NCBI RefSeq assembly: GCF_902364365.1
Contig: NZ_CABJDN010000009.1
Span: forward strand, 186,001 to 250,000
Reading direction: 5' to 3'
DNA length: 64,000 nucleotides
From: Bacteroides intestinalis
GTDB taxonomy: Bacteria > Bacteroidota > Bacteroidia > Bacteroidales > Bacteroidaceae
In this document: positions 1 to 8,120 of the stretch, piece after piece
Layout of the letters: each line of letters opens with the position of its first letter
How positions within the stretch are numbered: position 1 is the stretch's first letter
Notes under the pieces: generated by a model
Databases searched by the model: none
What the model was told of the DNA's origin: nothing
What the model saw: only the letters and a program-made list of their open reading frames with translations
Position numbers and translations under genes: made by a program

Positions 1-611
1 TAATTTTGGTTAGTATCTTCGTGAATTGATGCGTAAATTTCACTCCTTAATTCCGGTCGTGAACGCAAGTCTATATGCTCAAAATAATTATCCATTTTGG
101 CATCCTCTTTAATTAAATCATCCCGCCCGGAAAAATCCAGAGTAGCAACAATTAGATTATAATATCCGTATCCGGAAGATGCGTAAACACCTATCTCTCT
201 ATATTTATCACCATCTATTGGAATTGGTAAGTATAATTCACCCGAAGCCAAATAAACATTCATATTATACCGACTTAGAACTTCCGGGAAACTCACTTCA
301 ATGGGATTAACCTCTCTTTTACCGACTATCACTCCCTCGTATTTACTAAGAAAATCGTTAAACACGAACGTCCCGGTAACAGCTTTCTTCTCAAAGTCCA
401 CATCTTCCACCGAAGTGTACACACCCAAGAACATTTCAACCAGCACACTCTTATTGAAGAACTCCAGATCATTTAATTCTCTTTCTTCTTCTGGCACAAT
501 CTTAATATACTGTTTCGTTACATCAAACAGCACCCTTCCGAATATAAACTCCGTTTCGGACACCGGAATAGCGAACACATCGCTCGTCGTACATTTTACT
601 TTCTTTGCCAT
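1..611 (-). CDS. Imm26-like immunity protein (3' end beyond window)
   Basis: The frame opens with ATG at 609-611 and stays open for 203 codons to the left edge of the window, so the C-terminus is missing. The start, MAKKVKCTTSDVFAIP followed by a FIFGRVL segment, matches the N-terminal pattern of the Imm26 immunity family (a VGDVFAIP... FGRVL type beta-rich start). Imm26 proteins are predicted cytosolic antidotes to contact-dependent or secreted toxins. The gene starts 22 bases after the stop of the poly-immunity gene on the same strand, which supports an immunity role and co-transcription. No toxin gene is visible next to it, so it may be an orphan immunity gene. The family call is from pattern memory; the toxin partner is unknown. 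Confidence 0.62.
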   Translation of the reverse strand, partial: MAKKVKCTTSDVFAIPVSETEFIFGRVLFDVTKQYIKIVPEEERELNDLEFFNKSVLVEMFLGVYTSVEDVDFEKKAVTGTFVFNDFLSKYEGVIVGKREVNPIEVSFPEVLSRYNMNVYLASGELYLPIPIDGDKYREIGVYASSGYGYYNLIVATLDFSGRDDLIKEDAKMDNYFEHIDLRSRPELRSEIYASIHEDTNQN

Positions 612-633
612 ACGCTTGATTTTACAGATATAG

Positions 634-2739
634 TTATTCTAAATACTTCGCTTTCTTTCCCAATATCTCTTGCCACCATACCGGAGTATATTCTTTGGCA
701 CGTGGATAGTTTTTAAACTCATGGCTAAAGTTATCAGGTGTTTTATTATCAAGCATTTCGTCATAATTGAAACAAACAGTAAATGTTTTATTAGGCATTA
801 GTTCTATTGTACATGTAAGCCATGCTCCCTCAAAGTCAGCCTGTGAATACATTTCATCTTTTATTTCTTCCATTAAATCGAAATTTTTCCAAGATGCGGG
901 AAATTTGGTTGTTGTTCCTTTTAATATGAAATGATTATTTGTAGTAATAGAATCAATTCCTTCTGCTTTAATAATGATTTTATCCCACATTCCTGTATAA
1001 TTTTCATTATATACTTTCATCGAATTTTCTATAACTTGCCGAATCTTCTCTTGTATCGCAGGTGTTTGGTAAGTCTGTGTTCGCTGTGGAATAGCTAATT
1101 GCTCCACGATAACAGTATTTTTCAAATACTTCGCTTTCTTTCCCAATATCTCTTGCCACCATAATGGAGTATATTCTTTTGCACGTGGGTACTTCTTAAA
1201 TTCAGCAACAAAATCATCTGAATCTACTAAGTGGTCTTGTGGAATCTGACTTTTATCGTCATAGACAAATCGGATAGAATACGTCAAGTCAGGATTTAGC
1301 TCAATAATGCAATAGAACCATGCACCTTCCACTTTTGCCTGATTGTACATTTCCTTTTTAACATCGTTCATTATATCAAACACCTGCAAAGATGTTTTCA
1401 TTCTATGTTCCTGCCCTTCTTTAATTACAGTATTTTTTGCTCTTAGCCCCACAGCCATACAACGAACAGATATTATAATTTTATCCCATTTATCATTGTA
1501 ATCCTTATCATATAACACTAATGCACTATTTATGACTTCTTGAATTTTAGATAATATCTCAGGTGTCTGATAAGTCTGTGTCCGTTGTGGAATAGCGAAT
1601 TGCTCCACGATAATAGTATTTTTCAAATACTTCGCTTTCTTTCCCAATATCTCTTGCCACCACATCGGAGTATAACCTTTGGCTCGTGGAGACTTCTTGA
1701 ACGCCGTTTCTAATCTCTCCGGGTTATCAAATACATCATTGGGCAATGAAGCCTTATTGTCATAATTAAATTCAATAATAAATTTCTTTTGGGTATCAAA
1801 CACTATTTTACACATAAGCCATGCGCCTTCAATACTTGCCTGTTTATACATATCATTTTTTATTTCAGACAATAAATCCGCTGTACTTAATGAAACAGGC
1901 ATTTTTGAAACAATATTATTACATATAAAATATCCTTCCGTTCTTACATCACCAATACAATGCGCTTCTACAATAATTCTATCCCAATTCCCCGTACAAT
2001 AATTATTAAATACTTTCGTGGATTTTTCTATTATCTGTTGTATTTTTAGCAATATATCAGGTGTCTGATAGGTCTGTATCCGTTGTGGAATAGTGTTCTG
2101 TTCCACCTCTTTTTTCTTTGGGGCATCTATTCGGATCAGCGGCGCATCTGATTTACGGCACAGCGTTTCTACTGTATCAAGATACCAGTACCAGAACTCC
2201 CGCCTTTTTCCCGCATCCCCTTCATCCACAAAAGGATTTCCCCCGGCAAAAGCCATCGAAGCGAAAAAGTCCGTATTCCATACCTCGTACTCAAACGCAC
2301 CATCATCTTCTCCCTCGTATTCATCAATATCCAGCATAGCGGCCGCATGATCCGCTATCGAATAACAAAGTGAGATTACCGCCCATCCTGCCATATTTTC
2401 CGTACAGGATTGCCCCTCTACATAGTTACGTAGTCTATTCGCTTCTTCGACTAAGGCATCCGCTTTTCCTTTTCCGTGGTAAAGGTATTCGTCCGCCGAA
2501 CACAGCAGTTTCCGCAACAAGGTATCTTCAATCTCATTTCCCCAAAGAGGATATACCTTTTTGCAGCACTCCGCAAACACTTTGTTCACTATCTCCACGT
2601 TACCGATGGACTGTAACAGTTCCACACGGCAGGACAAAGGCAAATGACCGTTACCGCTTTGCTCTATAACCGTCCTTAGCTCGCTTATTTCAACTTTTTT
2701 GTTTTTCATAAAATGGGAAAGAAGTGTTTTTATATTCAT
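634..2739 (-). CDS. Poly-immunity protein: N-terminal Imm5-like domain plus three tandem YezG/DUF600-like repeats
   Basis: This 701-residue protein has an alpha-rich N-terminal domain (about 1-205) resembling Imm5-type immunity proteins, then three tandem repeats of about 152-167 residues starting at residues 217, 383 and 550. Each repeat starts with IPQRxQTYQTP, has W-D-(K/R)-I-I near its position 36, an EGAW segment near 88, an F-x-YD segment near 108, and ends with YTPxWWQEILGKKAKYL. The layout (WDKII strand, then W and F-YD motifs) resembles YezG/DUF600 antitoxin-type domains. There is no signal peptide, so it should be cytosolic. The repeats have diverged in the middle but keep near-identical ends, as expected of internal duplication followed by diversification. 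Both domain names are inferences; the repeat structure is seen directly. Confidence 0.68.
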   Translation of the reverse strand: MNIKTLLSHFMKNKKVEISELRTVIEQSGNGHLPLSCRVELLQSIGNVEIVNKVFAECCKKVYPLWGNEIEDTLLRKLLCSADEYLYHGKGKADALVEEANRLRNYVEGQSCTENMAGWAVISLCYSIADHAAAMLDIDEYEGEDDGAFEYEVWNTDFFASMAFAGGNPFVDEGDAGKRREFWYWYLDTVETLCRKSDAPLIRIDAPKKKEVEQNTIPQRIQTYQTPDILLKIQQIIEKSTKVFNNYCTGNWDRIIVEAHCIGDVRTEGYFICNNIVSKMPVSLSTADLLSEIKNDMYKQASIEGAWLMCKIVFDTQKKFIIEFNYDNKASLPNDVFDNPERLETAFKKSPRAKGYTPMWWQEILGKKAKYLKNTIIVEQFAIPQRTQTYQTPEILSKIQEVINSALVLYDKDYNDKWDKIIISVRCMAVGLRAKNTVIKEGQEHRMKTSLQVFDIMNDVKKEMYNQAKVEGAWFYCIIELNPDLTYSIRFVYDDKSQIPQDHLVDSDDFVAEFKKYPRAKEYTPLWWQEILGKKAKYLKNTVIVEQLAIPQRTQTYQTPAIQEKIRQVIENSMKVYNENYTGMWDKIIIKAEGIDSITTNNHFILKGTTTKFPASWKNFDLMEEIKDEMYSQADFEGAWLTCTIELMPNKTFTVCFNYDEMLDNKTPDNFSHEFKNYPRAKEYTPVWWQEILGKKAKYLE

Positions 2740-2765
2740 TGTAACTTATCATTAATCTTTCATTA

Positions 2766-3647
2766 TCAATTTTTCCGTATCTCACCCGGACTTGCCCCGA
2801 AATTCATCTGGCAGAACTCCGTCAGGTACGATTGCGACACAAACCCGCACACCTCTGCCACTTCCAGCAGCGGCAAGTCTGTTTGTGTGAGCAGGTTCTT
2901 CACCTTGTCTTTCCGCAGTCCTTTCAGCCATTCATGGGGAGTAGTACGGAACTCTTCACGGAACAGCCGCCGGAAAGTGCTTAGGCTGTACCCGCAAAGG
3001 TCAGCCAGATGTCCCGTATTCTTTGCCTTCATGCAATGCTTCGTAACCTTCTCCACGAGCCTTTTATTCTTCACCATTCCCAGATACACCTCTGCCTGCA
3101 ACAACTCTTCACCCGTCATTTCCTTTACCTTCGCACAGGCAATAGGTATTTCCAGTTCCGTAGCACCTTTCGGCAAATCCTCGCTCTTGGTACAGTGCGG
3201 ACGTTTCCGCTTCATTTGCTGCACATACTGCGCCAGTCGGTTATACACCCCGTTCAGATACCCCCGTTCAGGATAGATATGCAATATCCGGCACAAGTAC
3301 AGCAGTTCCCTGTTGCACCCGTAGTTGATATACCAACTCGATAACCGGAACACATACCGCAGTGCCGCATCTTCCCGTGACAAGGCAACCAGCATCACAT
3401 ACGCCTCGAAACCCTTGTCGCTGTACGTCACCGCTTCCGGTAGCTTGTTCAGCGTATCTGCCACGAACCGCATTACCCGTCGGTCCTCGGCAAGCTGTTC
3501 CAGCCCAGCAAATTCCCCCGCATCCTGCTTGCTTCGTATCATTCCTTCCATTGTTTCTACCAGAGCTTGCACCTTCTCCGCAATCTCCGATTCTGCCGTC
3601 ACCGCTGCCCGCACCAGTTCTTGGCTTAATGTTGATGTTGTTTCCAT
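2766..3647 (-). CDS. AraC-family transcriptional regulator
   Basis: The protein has 293 residues when started at the METTSTLS methionine (ATG at 3645-3647). An upstream ATG at 3677 would add ten residues but overlap the preceding gene, so I prefer the internal start, 14 bases after that gene's stop. The last 90 or so residues form a double helix-turn-helix of the AraC type: YSLSTFRRLFREEF with TPHEWL, then LLEVAEVCGFVSQSYLTEFC and the closing G-x-SPGE. The first 190 residues are helical and match no sensor domain that I recognise. It sits inside the immunity-type cluster and may control it, but that is inferred from position only. Confidence 0.82.
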   Translation of the reverse strand: METTSTLSQELVRAAVTAESEIAEKVQALVETMEGMIRSKQDAGEFAGLEQLAEDRRVMRFVADTLNKLPEAVTYSDKGFEAYVMLVALSREDAALRYVFRLSSWYINYGCNRELLYLCRILHIYPERGYLNGVYNRLAQYVQQMKRKRPHCTKSEDLPKGATELEIPIACAKVKEMTGEELLQAEVYLGMVKNKRLVEKVTKHCMKAKNTGHLADLCGYSLSTFRRLFREEFRTTPHEWLKGLRKDKVKNLLTQTDLPLLEVAEVCGFVSQSYLTEFCQMNFGASPGEIRKN

Positions 3648-3661
3648 ATCCGTATAATTTT

Positions 3662-4810
3662 TTAATACCCCCACCAATCGCTTTCGTTATAATTACTACT
3701 TTCATAAATCAATTTATCATTTTTGATAACTAAGATTTGTATTTTATCAGTTGGTACACTCATTTCCCCTTTCTCTGTTTTCAGACTTACTCCGGTGGGA
3801 TTTCCTTCATTATCAATATGAATGGTAAAATCACCTTTCGGCAACTTTCCTTCACCATACAACTTTTCGTAAAGCTCCATAATATCAAAATCATCCCTCT
3901 GCGGATAATCACTGCCGAACACCTTTTCAAAAGCAGAAAGAATCATTTGTTCGTCAAATACGAATCTAACTTCATATTGATCCTTACCTGCCGTCCAACT
4001 TATATAGATATTACGGGGACGAGCCTGTAAAGAATATAGATTCTCTTTCAGTCTTTCCCATAAAATCACATCATATTCTCCATTGAAATAATGTACTGCA
4101 ATTTGTGTCAAATCCACATCTTCCATTTCTATTTCAGGAACTATATGATAATTAAAACGTTTACGGTAATTTTCAAACAACAAACTGTCAGGCAAACCAT
4201 TTTTCTTTAAATTCTCATATACTCTTGGTTCATCTTCAATAGTGGACTTGACATATTCATCTTGGCTAATAATAGCACGAGGGCGAAATTCCGACATCTT
4301 TACGGGCACTTCCGGCCCATGCAGACAACAAACCTCTGTCCGTCTACCATAACCAACCGCCCATATTTGTATCATTCCATAGGGAGCCATGCCAACAACA
4401 AGCCCGTTATATCGCTGTTCTATTTTCCGCACATTCATCCAAACCGTGTCAAATAACGATTGCAATCTGTTTTTTGGCAACCACTCCGAAACAAAATAAA
4501 ATTTGTTTTCAGTAAACGACAACCATACGATCTCTATCGCTTCCGGTAAGGGTTTATATTCTTCACCCACAACGTGCAATGATTGTCCCACTCCCCATAC
4601 ATTGCCAACTAATGATTTACTCGGTATATAAACCGTACTTTTGTCCGGCATACCGAAATACCCTACATGGATAGTCGTAGGATAAAGATAAGGTGCGCTT
4701 TCACTCGGATACCACGAATATAGCTTTTCCTTCTCCTGTTGCTTCTCCTTTTTGCCGGAGCAGGAGCTAAACAAACTCAATATTCCCATAACGATAAACA
4801 GTATTTTCAT
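3662..4810 (-). CDS. DUF2931-type lipoprotein
   Basis: A 382-residue lipoprotein. The signal peptide MKILFIVMGILSLFSSC ends in a lipobox with Cys17. Downstream, the W(Y)PSESAPYLYP segment, the glycine-rich G-V-GQS region and the IEIVWLSFTENKFYFVSEWLP stretch follow the pattern of DUF2931, a Bacteroidetes/Proteobacteria family often found near type VI effector-immunity genes. It is expected at the outer or inner membrane facing the periplasm. A duplicated-looking second half (residues about 200-340, IYISWTAGKDQYEVRFVF) has an acidic, soluble character. Signal peptide and leader DNA are almost the same as those of the lipoprotein gene at 5396-6619, suggesting shared expression or duplication. 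Its function is not known; an immunity role is an inference from context. Confidence 0.68.
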   Translation of the reverse strand: MKILFIVMGILSLFSSCSGKKEKQQEKEKLYSWYPSESAPYLYPTTIHVGYFGMPDKSTVYIPSKSLVGNVWGVGQSLHVVGEEYKPLPEAIEIVWLSFTENKFYFVSEWLPKNRLQSLFDTVWMNVRKIEQRYNGLVVGMAPYGMIQIWAVGYGRRTEVCCLHGPEVPVKMSEFRPRAIISQDEYVKSTIEDEPRVYENLKKNGLPDSLLFENYRKRFNYHIVPEIEMEDVDLTQIAVHYFNGEYDVILWERLKENLYSLQARPRNIYISWTAGKDQYEVRFVFDEQMILSAFEKVFGSDYPQRDDFDIMELYEKLYGEGKLPKGDFTIHIDNEGNPTGVSLKTEKGEMSVPTDKIQILVIKNDKLIYESSNYNESDWWGY

Positions 4811-4822
4811 GGTTCATATATT

Positions 4823-5350
4823 TTATATTTCGTCAGTAACAAGTCTGCACCATCTTTCAATCGCCCTGCGTGGAGTAGCCGAACACCAATCGCCCACACA
4901 TATATCCGTAAAATCTTCCGCATGGCATCGTTCCAGATATTCCAAAAAGTGTAGTACAGCCTTCCTCTGTTCCTCACTGAACAGCACCAGCCTTTCCCGT
5001 ACAAACTCGTATAGCTCCGTTCCGGCATCCGGTAATGTCAGCGAATGAACAATGCTTTCGGGTATCATGTCTGTCCCCTCATAATCTTCCAGTGCGAACA
5101 ACATATACGCCGGAAGGTAGAACCTGAACCCCTGTGGTTCAAATAAAGGCAACGCATCCCGTTCTTGCACGAGCAATTCACGGGGCACATCCTGCCAGTT
5201 CTCATAACGGCTGAACCCTTCCCGTATCTGCTTTCGTTCCAGATCATTCCCTTCCAAGTCGTTCGTTATATACTCCGTACCCGGATAAGGCATATCGACA
5301 AAAGCATCTCTAATTTCTTGTATCATAATTTCTAAATCTCTCATGTTCAT
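4823..5350 (-). CDS. Conserved cytosolic protein with FRFYLPAYM motif (DUF6714-like)
   Basis: The protein has 175 residues, is acidic and has no signal peptide. It contains EIRDAF near the N-terminus, WQDVPRELL near residue 53 and the diagnostic FRFYLPAYMLFAL segment near residue 76, followed by a helical C-terminal part with FSEEQRKAVLHFLEYL. This arrangement resembles the small family I know as DUF6714. In other genomes such proteins occur as single small genes among toxin-immunity clusters, which would fit here, between two lipoproteins on the same strand. Its start overlaps nothing; the downstream gap to the DUF2931 gene is 12 bases, so the two are probably translated from one mRNA. Function unknown. 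Confidence 0.6.
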   Translation of the reverse strand: MNMRDLEIMIQEIRDAFVDMPYPGTEYITNDLEGNDLERKQIREGFSRYENWQDVPRELLVQERDALPLFEPQGFRFYLPAYMLFALEDYEGTDMIPESIVHSLTLPDAGTELYEFVRERLVLFSEEQRKAVLHFLEYLERCHAEDFTDICVGDWCSATPRRAIERWCRLVTDEI

Positions 5351-5395
5351 AGTCTGTATGTTTTATAATTTTCCGATATTAAATCAATTTCACTA

Positions 5396-6619
5396 TCAGT
5401 CCACTACCAGATTTATTTCTTTTGATATGATTTGTCCGGTTACTCCGTTTACTGTGATTGTCACCTCTTTATTAAAGTCTATGTAGCTATATATATAACA
5501 GGGGATTTCTCCCTCTCTTTTTACAACTTCTTTTCCAAAACTGATAGTGCGCTCTTTGTGTACTGTTCCGTTTTGCATATGATTCGGCATATAGTACCCA
5601 TTTTTCCAAAGTATCTCCTGAAATTGTAGAAAGCTGATTTTAAATCCTTCATCTTCACAAACTGTTTTTATCAGTTTTCCTGTACAGTCATAATGGTAAG
5701 TGTTACCAATTCTAAGAAGGCGGTTATCATTTATAGCCCAATATTGTTCCTTTATCATTCCTGTTTCACTGTAAATCTTTCCAGCCATTATGTAATCCGG
5801 TCTGATTACTTCTATTCGATAAAAAGCATCTTGTTTATTCTTCCAGTCATAATAATATTGGCACAATTTGATAGCCCTGTCAGGCAAAGTATCGCAATAT
5901 CCCCGTACTTTATATTCCGGATTAGGGTAGCCTGCTTCTTCCATAGCCTTCTTGTTAAAAGTAACGGTATCAAGTACTTCATATTCAACAATTGTGGCAA
6001 ACATTCTTTGGCTGGTTTTATCCACAGGATATATTTTATCATATCTTCGTCCTAAATCATATTTTGCTATAATCGAATCTACTTTCCGCTGATCCTCTTT
6101 CGTTAGAATTACCTTTTCGTAAAATTCATCACCAAACAATGCATACTTTGCTTTTGTATCAGTAGAGCCGTAATCAAAAACATTGTTCATATATGGCAAC
6201 ATTTTCTGACCTTGCGTTCCGTCTTTTTGGTCGGTAAACAACCAATAACCGAAAATAGGGTAATTAGGTCTTTGTTCCTCATTCTCCGTCTTTACATCTT
6301 TCTTATCTGCAATATCAACCCTTTTCTGCCTTTCTCCTTGTCCGCCCATATAGGCATGTATAATCATTTCCCTTTCTTTCGGTGACAAGGTAATGGTTTC
6401 TGCGCCTGCACTCTTTGTACCGTCATTGTTAAAGTTATATTCCCTTAATATCAGGTACAGTGTTTCCCCTTTTAATGGAAAAGAATCGGGACGAAATATG
6501 TTTCTTTCTACTTCATACCCATTTAGAATTGCTTCTTCTCCTTCTGCAAGCCTTTCCTTTCTACTTGTACAAGAAGAGAATATCCCCAATATTCCTATAA
6601 TGATAATCAGTATTTTCAT
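5396..6619 (-). CDS. Lipoprotein of unknown function
   Basis: A 407-residue protein with signal peptide MKILIIIIGILGIFSSC and lipobox Cys17, then a charged linker (SRKERLAEGEE). The body is rich in Tyr, Asp and Lys with no motif that I recognise. The C-terminal part around YRIEVIRPDYIMAGKIYSE and TYHYDCTGKLIKTV suggests repeated beta strands, and the end ITVNGVTGQIISKEI looks like a PepSY- or YD-like strand pair, but this is weak. The leader DNA and first 17 residues are close to those of the DUF2931 lipoprotein at 3662-4810. It is probably a periplasm-facing lipoprotein of the same immunity-type cluster. Confidence 0.6.
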   Translation of the reverse strand: MKILIIIIGILGIFSSCTSRKERLAEGEEAILNGYEVERNIFRPDSFPLKGETLYLILREYNFNNDGTKSAGAETITLSPKEREMIIHAYMGGQGERQKRVDIADKKDVKTENEEQRPNYPIFGYWLFTDQKDGTQGQKMLPYMNNVFDYGSTDTKAKYALFGDEFYEKVILTKEDQRKVDSIIAKYDLGRRYDKIYPVDKTSQRMFATIVEYEVLDTVTFNKKAMEEAGYPNPEYKVRGYCDTLPDRAIKLCQYYYDWKNKQDAFYRIEVIRPDYIMAGKIYSETGMIKEQYWAINDNRLLRIGNTYHYDCTGKLIKTVCEDEGFKISFLQFQEILWKNGYYMPNHMQNGTVHKERTISFGKEVVKREGEIPCYIYSYIDFNKEVTITVNGVTGQIISKEINLVVD

Positions 6620-6708
6620 GGTTCATACATTTTATATTCCATTGGCTGCAAAGATACCCCGTTACCTCACATATCCTTTTTCGCTTCCTATCCATTCTTT
6701 TTCGATAA

Positions 6709-7215
6709 CTACTCATTAGAGCAATATTTCTTAATAATGGCATCCACTTTCTTTTTCCATTTATTAGAGAGTGAAACACTTGTGACGTCTGTCATGTAAA
6801 AATGACCATTCTTATAAGGAAGTTCTTTGGTTTTTCCAACAAATATGTAGTAAGTCTTGGGAGGAAGATCTGCTTGCACTGATATGCTTTCTATCATACC
6901 ATATTCTATTATTTCCCCGGCTTCATTTTTAACATCATCATGTTTTATCACACTTGCATCATCAAACGCTCCGCTTTTAAAGGCTTTAATAATGTCTCGT
7001 GTTTCCTTTCGGGTTAAAGGGATTATCGAAGCAGAATCCAAAACGCTCCACCATGCGTCCACATACTTTTTATCAATCAAGCCCAATGAATCAGAATCTC
7101 CTATAAAATGGTATAGGAAGTCCTTCTTTTCTATTTCACCGTAATCGTATTGTTGTGCATTGGTATTTAATCCTAAACTCAGTAATCCCATTATCAATAC
7201 TATTTTAAGTTTCAT
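6709..7215 (-). CDS. Exported protein of unknown function
   Basis: A 168-residue protein with a cleavable signal peptide (MKLKIVLIMGLLSLGLNTNA, cleavage likely before QQYDYG; no lipobox cysteine). The mature part is about 148 residues, mixed alpha/beta, with ALDxA-free composition, a TRKETRDIIKAFKSG helix and a closing KKKVDAIIKKYC helix. The phrase LTRKETRDII is echoed by LSPKEREMII in the neighbouring lipoprotein (5396-6619), and both end in a VD(A/S)IIxKY helix, so the two may share a short domain. It lies 89 bases upstream of that lipoprotein gene on the same strand. Periplasmic location is expected; function is unknown. Confidence 0.6.
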   Translation of the reverse strand: MKLKIVLIMGLLSLGLNTNAQQYDYGEIEKKDFLYHFIGDSDSLGLIDKKYVDAWWSVLDSASIIPLTRKETRDIIKAFKSGAFDDASVIKHDDVKNEAGEIIEYGMIESISVQADLPPKTYYIFVGKTKELPYKNGHFYMTDVTSVSLSNKWKKKVDAIIKKYCSNE

Positions 7216-7300
7216 ATTATTTCATCATTATTGTTTTTCCAAATATAGCACAAACTTTCAGAAAACACAGTGTTTGCTGTATTTTATTTCGTGCGGACAC

Positions 7301-7325
7301 AAAAAAAGCACCCCGAAAGGTGCTT
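7301..7325 (-). terminator. Rho-independent terminator after the TetR gene
   Basis: AAGCACC (7306-7312) and GGTGCTT (7319-7325) pair as a 7-bp stem with a CCGAAA loop. On the minus strand the stem is followed by a run of T (seven A on the plus strand, 7301-7307). It lies 50 bases past the stop of the TetR gene at 7375 and ends that transcript before the immunity cluster. Confidence 0.8.
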
Positions 7326-7374
7326 CACATATCACATAAAAGATTGAATGATGTTCAATTTCCGTTCAAAAGAA

Positions 7375-7974
7375 TCATTTCAGCAGTTTATATACAGCGT
7401 CAAATTGCCGTTTTAGCCGTTCGGTATCAAGTCCCGTGGTAAAAGCCAGCACGTATGACATTCCCAGATGTGCCATTCGGAACATATCGACGACCTCTTC
7501 CGTGGCAATATCATTTCTGATTTCCCCCGAAGCGATTGCCTTATCAATTATCTTTCGCCACATCTGTTGGTCTTTCTCAAAGATAGCATCCATTTTTTCC
7601 ACAAAGTTCGGATAATACTTGTACGCTTGGAACAAGAACTGAAAATAGCATTTGGCACATTCCTTTCTATCTACTCCCAGTTCATTGCTTAGATAATCCA
7701 TTGTCCTTTCCACCCCTTCGATATAGGTTTGCAGGAAGTCCCGCAATGAAATATCTTCCGCAAACACGAACTTGTTTTCCACCTTGTGCGGTTCAAAGAT
7801 ATAGGTATCTACAACCGCCTTGAACAGTCCCTGTTTGTCCTTCGTATGATGATAGATACCCCGGCACGACAATCCGATAGCTTTCTCCAGTTTTACCACC
7901 GTCACCTTCTCGTAATTGTCCTGTAAGAACAGCCGGAACGCATTTTTATATATTTCAGCCTTATTCGTTTTCAT
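7375..7974 (-). CDS. TetR/AcrR-family transcriptional regulator
   Basis: A 199-residue one-domain regulator. Residues 4-55 form the TetR DNA-binding domain (IYKNAFRLFLQDNYEKVTVVKLEKAIGLS, then RGIYHHTKDKQGLFKAVVD, the usual helix-turn-helix followed by the YxHFxxKExLF-like segment). The remaining helices form a ligand-binding and dimer domain of ordinary length, with no family-specific signature visible. It is bounded by a strong terminator downstream and by a 146-base spacer to the restriction operon upstream, so it is its own transcription unit. Its 5' spacer contains a run of eight C (8063-8070). The target genes cannot be read from the sequence. Confidence 0.88.
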   Translation of the reverse strand: MKTNKAEIYKNAFRLFLQDNYEKVTVVKLEKAIGLSCRGIYHHTKDKQGLFKAVVDTYIFEPHKVENKFVFAEDISLRDFLQTYIEGVERTMDYLSNELGVDRKECAKCYFQFLFQAYKYYPNFVEKMDAIFEKDQQMWRKIIDKAIASGEIRNDIATEEVVDMFRMAHLGMSYVLAFTTGLDTERLKRQFDAVYKLLK

Positions 7975-8120
7975 ATCAGCGCAGCATATATTTATCTTTG
8001 GTTACCACGAAGATAATACATTTCTTCCGAACAGCCATATCTCCACCCGTAAAACCTCACATCCCCCCCCTTTACAACAAGATATAGTGACTTGTCCTAA
8101 CATAGTTTTCTATTTATATA

